From Chloroflexota bacterium (GTDB lineage: Bacteria; Chloroflexota; Anaerolineae; UBA1429), in NCBI GenBank assembly GCA_021372475.1, contig JAJFUJ010000016.1, forward strand, positions 1 through 32,008: a stretch of DNA of 32,008 nt. The letters run 5' to 3'. Under the pieces are notes generated by a model. It saw only the letters and a list, made by a program, of their open reading frames with translations, made no database searches and had not been told where the DNA came from. Shown here piece after piece: positions 7,503 through 13,467 of this stretch. The position numbers and the translations under genes are program-made. The stretch's first letter is position 1. Each line of letters starts with the position of its first letter.

Positions 7503-8561
7503 ATGATGTATCGACGCAGATTGGTTCGTTTTGTTGTATTATGCGGGTTGTTGCTTCTTACTGTCGTCGGCGCAAATCTGGCCTGCGCCAATTCTCCGGA
7601 AGCCCAGGTTATCGACACCGAAGCCGCTTCCTCTACGGTCACTCCCTACTCTACCAACGCCCCCCTGGTGTACGGCAAACCCTCTGATATCGTTTGGGAA
7701 GCGCTGGCCAGCATCAACCGGGATAGAGCCCTGACTGACCTGCGCAGGGTAACCGGCGGCGAGCCGATTTGCGGCAGCTCGGACTGCTACACGGTGACCA
7801 ACCGCCCGACGGGCAGCGAGGGCCTTGGCAGGGTAAAGGCTTATGTCGAAACGCAGCTTGCCGACCTGGGATATTCCGTTGTGCGCAATAACTGGTCTGC
7901 TGAAGGCTACTCGGACCAGAACGTCATCGCCACAAAACTGGGGTCCGTGCTGCCTGATGAACAGATTTACCTGGTGGCGCACCTGGATGGGGCCGGCAAC
8001 ACGGGAGGCATATACCCGGCTGCCGATGATGATGCGAGCGGAGCAGTAGACCTCATCGAGACCGCCAGGATATTGAGCGGCTATACTTTCAGCCGCACCC
8101 TGGTTCTGTTCTTCTCAACGGGGGAGGAGCAGGGGTCGCTGGGCGTGAACAGCTACCTCAGCAAGCTGTCGGCTGCGGAGATCAGCAAAATCAAGTATGT
8201 GGTTGATCTCGATATGATCGGCTATGATGCCAATGCCGATGGCGTGATGCAGCTTTTCCACGGGGATCACGCCCCGTCTAAAGCATTGGCGACGTCGTTC
8301 AAGGATATCATCTTGCATTATGGGGTGAACCTGGTTCCTGATGTCACCGTAGGCTGTGCTTGAGGGGACGAAGGTCCCTTCCGTGGGAAGGGGATAACGA
8401 CGGTTCTGCAAATTGAAGAGTACTACGAGGGCGAGCGCAATCCATATATGCATACAGCGCAGGACACTATCGCGCATATGAATCTCGATTATTGGATCGA
8501 GCAGATCAAGGCGACTACGGCCACCGCTATCTGGCTGCTGGTACCGGTACCCGGCAGTTGA
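7503..8561 (+). CDS. Secreted M28-family zinc aminopeptidase with in-frame TGA (candidate selenoprotein or readthrough)
   Basis: An N-terminal signal peptide (RRRLVRFVVLCGLLLLTVVGANLA) is followed by an M28 peptidase domain. Metal-binding residues expected of the family are present: His160 (AHLD), Asp175 (ADDDASG), the Glu208-Glu209 pair (STGEEQ) and Asp237 (DLDMIG). Codon 287 is TGA (8361-8363). The same frame then continues for 65 sense codons, including GPFRGKG and NPYMHTAQDT, whose His317 is the last zinc ligand, and ends at TGA 8559-8561. A 286-aa product would therefore lack an essential ligand, while a 352-aa product has the full site. The TGA sits two residues before the Asp of the family's (C)SDH segment, where secreted relatives have a Cys. 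A 7-bp hairpin starts 12 nt after it. Start: GGGAG upstream of the ATG at 7503. If not decoded, this is a recent pseudogene. Confidence 0.8.
8375..8393 (+). promoter_or_regulatory. Candidate bacterial SECIS-like hairpin after the in-frame TGA
   Basis: Arms CCCTTCC (8376-8382) and GGAAGGG (8386-8392) form a perfect 7-bp stem, extended by one T-G wobble (8375/8393), around the loop GTG. The stem begins 12 nt and the loop 19 nt after the TGA at 8361-8363. The first loop base is G. Position and size match the hairpin found after the TGA of the 5109-5678 gene. A competing smaller hairpin (GGGAC..GTCCC) can also form. Confidence 0.4.
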
Positions 8562-8665
8562 GACTTATCGTGTTCCGCTAATAACGCGATGCCAAGCGGC
8601 AGCATAATAGGGAAGGCAAGCAAGGAAATGCGGAATAACTCGCTGCAAGAAAGTTAAATAGCCTA

Positions 8666-8693
8666 TTGACATTGCCGTGAGTAATAGTATAAT
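8666..8693 (+). promoter_or_regulatory. Consensus sigma70-type promoter
   Basis: A perfect TTGACA (8666-8671) and a perfect TATAAT (8688-8693) are separated by 16 nt. The transcription start would be near 8700, just before the purine-rich ribosome binding region (GGGGGGGAAGGA) of the 78-aa gene. Confidence 0.75.
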
Positions 8694-8735
8694 ATAAACA
8701 GGCTGGAGAATTTGGGGGGGAAGGAATAATGGACT

Positions 8736-8972
8736 ATGATTTCAACCCTGACCCTGTCGACTGTCTCTGCAGCCATTAATGGTTCCCTATCTGGCATCCT
8801 CGCTTCCCTCGGCATCCTTCTTTTGTTATCCTTGCTTTGTGTCAAAGAATTAGCTTCCTCAGCCGGGACACGTTTTCAGAGCGTTTCCAAAATCGTCAAT
8901 ATTGCGATCCTGCCTTTATTAATAGCCTTTGTTTTAATTGTCGTTTCTCAGGGCATTACTGTTATCGGCTGA
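8736..8972 (+). CDS. Small two-helix membrane protein, 78 aa
   Basis: The predicted peptide has two hydrophobic helices: ILASLGILLLLSLLCV (about residues 20-36) and IAILPLLIAFVLIVVSQGI (about 56-74). A short loop containing KELASSAGTRFQSVSK separates them. A consensus promoter and a GGAAGGA-type ribosome binding site precede it, and a strong intrinsic terminator follows its TGA. It is therefore a compact, probably well-expressed monocistronic unit. A competing 16-codon frame begins at the ATG at 8729. The family is not recognised; small proteins of this shape occur next to surface and secretion genes, but no function can be given. Confidence 0.65.
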   Translation: MISTLTLSTVSAAINGSLSGILASLGILLLLSLLCVKELASSAGTRFQSVSKIVNIAILPLLIAFVLIVVSQGITVIG

Positions 8973-8989
8973 TTTTATATATCTCTACA

Positions 8990-9021
8990 AAAACTCCTGC
9001 CTGAGTTCAGGCGGGAGTTTT
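8990..9021. terminator. Bidirectional intrinsic terminator
   Basis: AAAACTCCTGCCTGA and TCAGGCGGGAGTTTT pair over about 14-15 bp with one wobble. A-tracts and T-tracts flank both sides. It lies between the plus-strand 78-aa gene and the convergent minus-strand CPBP gene, and can serve both. Confidence 0.85.
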
Positions 9022-9062
9022 CATGTTTCTTACTATTTATCGATGGGAGCGGCCGAACGGCA

Positions 9063-10439
9063 TTATGGCACAGGTGCCAGGTAATAGCGGTTGCGGACGA
9101 TCGACCCCTCAAGCGACCAGCCGCTTGTGCCGTCAGCTAGCCTGACCTGCCACCACAGGTAATCCACCCCATTGCTAGGCACACACTCCGGTCCGCCAAC
9201 AACAGCGACACGCGCCCCCGCCTCGTAGACAGTGATAACCCGCGCCTTGTTATCCGGCTCCTGGCGCAGATTGATGCCGACGACGGCCTCGGCCGGCTGA
9301 CCAACGGCGAGGCGCGCCGGCAAAGCCCCTGCACAGGCAGCCGCGGTTGAGGTGGGCGTTGGCTGCGGCGTGGGCGTAGCTTGCGGCGAGGATGTAGGTT
9401 GCAGCGTAAAGGTGGGCGTCGGCTGCGGCGTGGGTGTGGATGTAGGCTGCAGAGTCGCCCTGGCGACAAGCTGAGCGGCTGATGCCGTCGGCGAGACTTC
9501 CAGCCTGACGGTCGGCGTGCTTGATCTGGCGGGGAGCGTTGCTGCGACGGCAAGCGTATTGCCGGCGGTCGGCGCGGGCGTAACTGTGCTAACCAACCCT
9601 TGCGCGGTAGTCGGCGCGGCCAGAATAAACGGGAATATCAGGTATAGCATCACGTTGATCAGGCCGTGCGCGAGGGTAACCCCCAGGATCGAATGAGTAC
9701 GCTGGACGAGATACCCAAAGAGCAGCGCGACGCCAAAGACAAAGAGAAAGTCCCAGGCAGATCGGTAGCTCAGGTGCAGCACGGCAAAGACCGCGGCGAT
9801 ATAGGGAATGGCGTAATGCCCCAGGGGAGGGGTGGCGGCGGATTGCATCAGCCCGCGAAAGATAAGCTCCTCGAGAAATCCCGTCGCTACGACGAGGATC
9901 AGGGCAGGCAGCCAGATGAGCTCTAAACGCAGTGCGGATACCAGCGGCGCGGGGCGCAGTATCTGGTATTCGACATAACCGAGAGCAAAACCGGATAAGC
10001 TGATCAAAAGCTGCGGCCATAGCGGGGAGCGCACCAGGCCAATCATCTGCCGGGTAATGCCGGCAGTCCGCGCGGCCAGGAAAGCGGCGGCAAACAGGGG
10101 CACAGCGACAATCAGGTACCAGTAAACGGTGGCAAAGAGCTTGAGCGGCATCAACAGGCTGATCAGGCGGATAAGCGGCGCCAGGGTCAACGCCAGGAAG
10201 AAATTACGCAGCTCGGGCTGGTTTATCAGTGCGGCCTGCAGCAGCAGCGCCACCAGAGTTGCGCCGTGTACAATCAGTCCGGCCAGCGGTTGGTTTATGG
10301 CTACCAGCAACTCGGCTACTGTCAGCAGGAGCAGAAAACCAAGCGTCCTCCAGGCGGTGCGCGAGACATGTATCGGTAAGTGCATGCTCCTTAACCTCTT
10401 CAGCCGGTCGGTCTGGCGCTCCTGTTCATGGGTGAACAT
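9063..10439 (-). CDS. CPBP-family intramembrane protease fused to a Pro/Thr linker and SH3-like domain
   Basis: A 458-aa protein. Residues about 30-275 hold roughly eight membrane helices with the CPBP (Abi, type II CAAX-like) signature: Glu190-Glu191 and Arg195 in EELIFRG, His222 (LHLSYR) and His258 (LAHGLIN). These are the presumed metal and catalytic residues. A low-complexity linker (about 290-375) is built from repeated TPTPQPTPTFT-type units. The C-terminus (about 380-450) looks like a bacterial SH3 domain (VGINLRQEPDNKARVITVYEAG...GVDYLWWQV...GTSGWS). Extracytoplasmic SH3b domains often bind cell-wall or surface polymers, so the protease may be tethered to the envelope. It is the last gene of the minus-strand cluster, 23 nt after the acetyltransferase gene. 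Confidence 0.85.
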   Translation of the reverse strand: MFTHEQERQTDRLKRLRSMHLPIHVSRTAWRTLGFLLLLTVAELLVAINQPLAGLIVHGATLVALLLQAALINQPELRNFFLALTLAPLIRLISLLMPLKLFATVYWYLIVAVPLFAAAFLAARTAGITRQMIGLVRSPLWPQLLISLSGFALGYVEYQILRPAPLVSALRLELIWLPALILVVATGFLEELIFRGLMQSAATPPLGHYAIPYIAAVFAVLHLSYRSAWDFLFVFGVALLFGYLVQRTHSILGVTLAHGLINVMLYLIFPFILAAPTTAQGLVSTVTPAPTAGNTLAVAATLPARSSTPTVRLEVSPTASAAQLVARATLQPTSTPTPQPTPTFTLQPTSSPQATPTPQPTPTSTAAACAGALPARLAVGQPAEAVVGINLRQEPDNKARVITVYEAGARVAVVGGPECVPSNGVDYLWWQVRLADGTSGWSLEGSIVRNRYYLAPVP

Positions 10440-10462
10440 ACATTAGGCCCCCTACGCCGTCT

Positions 10463-11656
10463 TTACCTTTCATCTTTTTCACCTGCTTCCTCGCTTGCAC
10501 TGGGCTGCGCGGCTACAAGCCGCTGCAGGCGTTCCTGGGCGGCTTGGGGCAGCGCCTGCTTGGCCTTGGCTTTGAGCGTCCTTTGTATGCCTTGCCATCC
10601 AATCCACAGGCCTCCACGCCAGGTACCGCGAAGCAATAGCTCGCTATCCGCGCGAATCTGGTCGGTCCAGGCCAGCTTGTAGGCATGTTCGCCCGCCAGC
10701 CAGTCCAACTCGCATGCGGCCTCCTGGATGGCCGACTGGATGCCGTAGGCGATGAGCAGGCGCCCGGGGCTGTACCTGCTCCAGTCGACGTCGAAACTCA
10801 TCTGGTAAGCATAGATGCGGTCATGGAAGCGAAAACAGTAAAAAAGCGCCACCACAAGCCCTTCCACCGTCAGTTGGTAAAAGCGCAGCCATCCCTTTTC
10901 GAGGGCCAACTGCGCCAGCGCCTTGTGAAAACCACAAAAGGCCTGGCTATCAAAGGCAGTGGCTTGCCCCCTGGCATGCCACCTGCTCCTGCCCAACTCC
11001 TCCAGCCTGTCCACCGCCTTGTCGACATCCTCCGCAGCGCTCAGACAGGCGAAGCTCACCTTGCCGGGATGTTCGTTCTCCAGCCTGGTGCGAAAGTAGC
11101 GCAGGTTGCGCTTAAGATGCTTGCTGAGCGTCTTGCTGTACAGCTCCCAACTGCTGGGTAGCGGGATATAGGGTGAAGCCGTACTGGCGCCCGCGCGGCC
11201 GCCTGCCGCCGGTATCATCCGGTTCAGCGGGGATGTCTGAGCTGTCGAGGCGAGGCTGATAGCATCCCACTCGCCGGAACGGCTGTTGAGATAGTCCAGG
11301 AACGCTTGCGCCAGCCCGTCCTGGTCGGCTGGGCGCGCAAGGATGTCGAGGTGCACGGGATAGACCAGGCCGGCGCCGATGTAGGTGAGCACCCGCAGAT
11401 TGGCCAGGCCGCAGCGAGTTTGTACCTGCATCAGCGGCGCCAGGCCGGCAAGGCATCCCGCGGCGTCCCGGGCGGTGAGCAGCCACAGCTTGTGCCCGCG
11501 GCCAAAATACTGCCACCATATGCGGACCCATTCCCACGCCAAAAAGATGGGGGCATCAGGAATGCCAGCCATCAGCTCGCCCCACTCGGGGCCCAGCGCA
11601 TCGAGCTGTGCCGCTGTTTCCAGGCGCTCGATATGATAGGGAGAACGTGTTTCCAT
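10463..11656 (-). CDS. GNAT/FemAB-like acetyltransferase (CelD/BcsL-like)
   Basis: A 397-aa soluble protein. The N-terminal half has the pattern PIFLAWEWVRIWWQYFGRG...LWLLTARDAAGCLAGLAPLM. The C-terminal half has RNLRYFRTRLENEHPGKVSF...LEELGRSRW...GWLRFYQLTVEGLVVALFYCFRFHDRIYAYQMSFDVDWSRYSPGRLLIAYGIQ. This is the double-GNAT layout of CelD/BcsL-type proteins in exopolysaccharide loci, which are thought to acylate sugars or lipid-linked glycans with an acyl-CoA donor. The ribosome binding site AAGGA stands 5 nt before the ATG. The gene lies 28 nt after the deacetylase gene on the same strand. A pairing of acetyl transfer with deacetylation in one cluster is plausible but inferred. Confidence 0.8.
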   Translation of the reverse strand: METRSPYHIERLETAAQLDALGPEWGELMAGIPDAPIFLAWEWVRIWWQYFGRGHKLWLLTARDAAGCLAGLAPLMQVQTRCGLANLRVLTYIGAGLVYPVHLDILARPADQDGLAQAFLDYLNSRSGEWDAISLASTAQTSPLNRMIPAAGGRAGASTASPYIPLPSSWELYSKTLSKHLKRNLRYFRTRLENEHPGKVSFACLSAAEDVDKAVDRLEELGRSRWHARGQATAFDSQAFCGFHKALAQLALEKGWLRFYQLTVEGLVVALFYCFRFHDRIYAYQMSFDVDWSRYSPGRLLIAYGIQSAIQEAACELDWLAGEHAYKLAWTDQIRADSELLLRGTWRGGLWIGWQGIQRTLKAKAKQALPQAAQERLQRLVAAQPSASEEAGEKDER

Positions 11657-11684
11657 AAACGTCCTTAACGCGGGATTTCTGACC

Positions 11685-12731
11685 TTAACCCTTGTGGAAT
11701 ATTTTTTCTTGAATCGTGCAATAGTGGCGGTAGACGCTCGTCAGGACCATCCTGAATATCGACATACTCACCCGCGGGGATAACCCGATGCGCTTCAAGC
11801 GATACAGATCTTGGCACGGCAGCACATTGATGCCCGGGATAGAGCTCATTGCCAATTTGAAGCCATCCCGGCTTAAAAGCGGCGTCAGCTCGGCGCTGCA
11901 ATCGCTGGCATGTCCGGAAGGATAAGCTACCACCGGCAGCGTGGCGCCGATTTCGCGGATAATATCCTGCTGGGAATCACGAATTTCCTGCAAGCCGGCC
12001 TGCGCGGGAATGCGCGACAGGATAGGATGGTTGCGAGTATGCGCAGCAAAAAAGCAGCCGCGCGCATGCAGGCTGCGGACATCCGACCAGGTAAGCAGGC
12101 AATCCGGCGCCTGAGGCACGACATCCAGCTCGCCTACGATTTGATCCAGCAAGCGCACCACGCTCGGGTTATCGATAGGGCGTATCTGCTTCTTGATCCC
12201 GATAAAGGCTGCCCAGCGCTGCTGCTCGGTCTCCAGCGGATAGTCGCCGATTTGCGGCAGGCTCAGCCGCGTGCGGCGCGTCTTGTGAAGCCCCTGGTAG
12301 AGCCGATCCCACCAAAACATCTGGCCTGAGGCAGAGAGGTAGCCTGTCGCCAGGAACATCAGGGCTGGGATCTGGTAACGTTCGAGAATCGGCCAGGCGA
12401 TATCGCCAAAGCAGCGATAGCCATCATCAAAAGTAACCATGATGGATTTAGGGGGCAGCGGCTCGCGGTTCTCAATCGCCCGCAGCAGATCCACAATGGA
12501 AAGCAGCCGGTAGTTTTCGCGCAGGAAGCGCATTTGCTGCTCGAATTGCTCGGTGGTTGCGTTCACCAGGGTGGGGTCCAGCAGGCCGTCCTCTGCCGCC
12601 GGGTTGCCGATGCGGTGGTAAACCAGGATGCGCAGCAGGTTCGCGCGGTGTACCTCGAGCGTCTCCAACACGGGCACCAGCCCTGAGCGGGATATCGAGC
12701 GTGCTCCAAAACCAACCAGCCTGTTTTCCAT
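11685..12731 (-). CDS. Polysaccharide deacetylase (NodB domain, CE4)
   Basis: A 348-aa protein carrying the NodB homology domain. Motif 1 TFDDGY is at residues 100-105 (catalytic base and metal-binding Asp), and the H-x-x-x-H zinc-binding motif is HTRNH, His231 and His235. The N-terminal LRILVYHRIG is typical of CE4 enzymes in polysaccharide loci. These enzymes remove N- or O-acetyl groups from glycans. No signal peptide is obvious, so it may act on cytoplasmic lipid-linked intermediates or be exported by another route. Start: AAGGAAATAT directly before the ATG. It lies between the Cys-rich small protein gene and the acetyltransferase gene, in the same direction. Confidence 0.88.
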   Translation of the reverse strand: MENRLVGFGARSISRSGLVPVLETLEVHRANLLRILVYHRIGNPAAEDGLLDPTLVNATTEQFEQQMRFLRENYRLLSIVDLLRAIENREPLPPKSIMVTFDDGYRCFGDIAWPILERYQIPALMFLATGYLSASGQMFWWDRLYQGLHKTRRTRLSLPQIGDYPLETEQQRWAAFIGIKKQIRPIDNPSVVRLLDQIVGELDVVPQAPDCLLTWSDVRSLHARGCFFAAHTRNHPILSRIPAQAGLQEIRDSQQDIIREIGATLPVVAYPSGHASDCSAELTPLLSRDGFKLAMSSIPGINVLPCQDLYRLKRIGLSPRVSMSIFRMVLTSVYRHYCTIQEKIFHKG

Positions 12732-12859
12732 ATATTTCCTTTGGCACCTAAAGCATCTTACCGGGCGAGCTATCCTGCGGCGATATATTCATCTTGCGTT
12801 CACCCATGCCCCTGGCGGCCCTATACTATGCCGCAACTCGCGCGGCCGCGCGGAGCCTA

Positions 12860-13417
12860 TCAGCAACTGGGCGATCCCTCTTCACCGGGCTCAAGAGGTT
12901 CCAGCCACTCTACGCGCCAAAAATAAAAGCAGGAACGGTCGCAGCGTCCCGCCACGGCGACTCCCTGGCAGTACAAGTTCTCCAGGAGGACTATCCCGCT
13001 GGCCTTGCGCACGGTATAGTCGCCCTCGTTGAGAAAGCGCTCCACAGGCTTGTATACGCGCTGAATTGTCCCGCAATATGGCTCCATCTCGGGCATAAAC
13101 TGGCACCCCTTGAGCCGTCGGATATCGTTCAGGGTTGCTTTAATTTCCTCCAGCGAACGGACACGTACCATGTCGCCTGCTTGCAACGCCGCTGCCGGAG
13201 GGCTGGCGCGCCGCCTCGCAGCCGTGCCATCCGACGGGTTATCTTTAGCCTGCCTTTTGAGGCGCTTTAACGCGCGTTTGATAAAACGCTTGACGCGCGG
13301 GGGAATCCGCTGGGATATCAGGATGACCATACGCATATGATTCGGCAGGGCGACAGGTTCCGGCCTGGATACATGCATCGTATCCGTGCATTCCATCTGG
13401 CATGTGCTTGTGTGCAT
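12860..13417 (-). CDS. Small Cys-rich protein of an unnamed conserved family in glycan clusters
   Basis: A 185-aa protein. After a basic stretch (RVKRFIKRALKRLKRQ) comes a domain of about 85 residues with the pattern AGDMVRVRSLEEIKATL...GCQFMPEMEPYCGTIQRV...VLLENLYCQG...GRCDRSCFYFWRVEWLEPL. I recall this layout (GD-V-VRS-EI-TL, F-PEM--CG, C-G, C--C--FW-E-WL) from many short hypothetical proteins encoded beside glycosyltransferases. The five or six conserved Cys suggest a metal-binding site. The start at 13417 is preferred over 13471 because AGGAGG stands 8 nt upstream, and the longer form would overlap the previous gene. The gene ends in tandem TGA TAG stops. Confidence 0.7.
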   Translation of the reverse strand: MHTSTCQMECTDTMHVSRPEPVALPNHMRMVILISQRIPPRVKRFIKRALKRLKRQAKDNPSDGTAARRRASPPAAALQAGDMVRVRSLEEIKATLNDIRRLKGCQFMPEMEPYCGTIQRVYKPVERFLNEGDYTVRKASGIVLLENLYCQGVAVAGRCDRSCFYFWRVEWLEPLEPGEEGSPSC

Positions 13418-13467
13418 CGCGAGCGACCTCCTGGTGAATGCTGAGGCTTGATCAAACGAACGCTGGT

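Noticed and set aside
8361-8363. Reassigned genetic code (TGA always sense) as explanation for the two interrupted genes.
   Set aside because: Many genes in the window end at TGA with nothing coding after it, including ATGA overlaps at 22769-22772 and 24608-24611 and tandem TGA TAG at the end of the 12860 gene.
8364-8372. Loss of the zinc-binding His in the M28 SDH segment (here GDE), suggesting a dead enzyme.
   Set aside because: In M28 enzymes the zinc-binding His is in the later HTxxD segment, which is intact here. The SDH region is not a metal ligand, so the change is odd but not disabling by itself.
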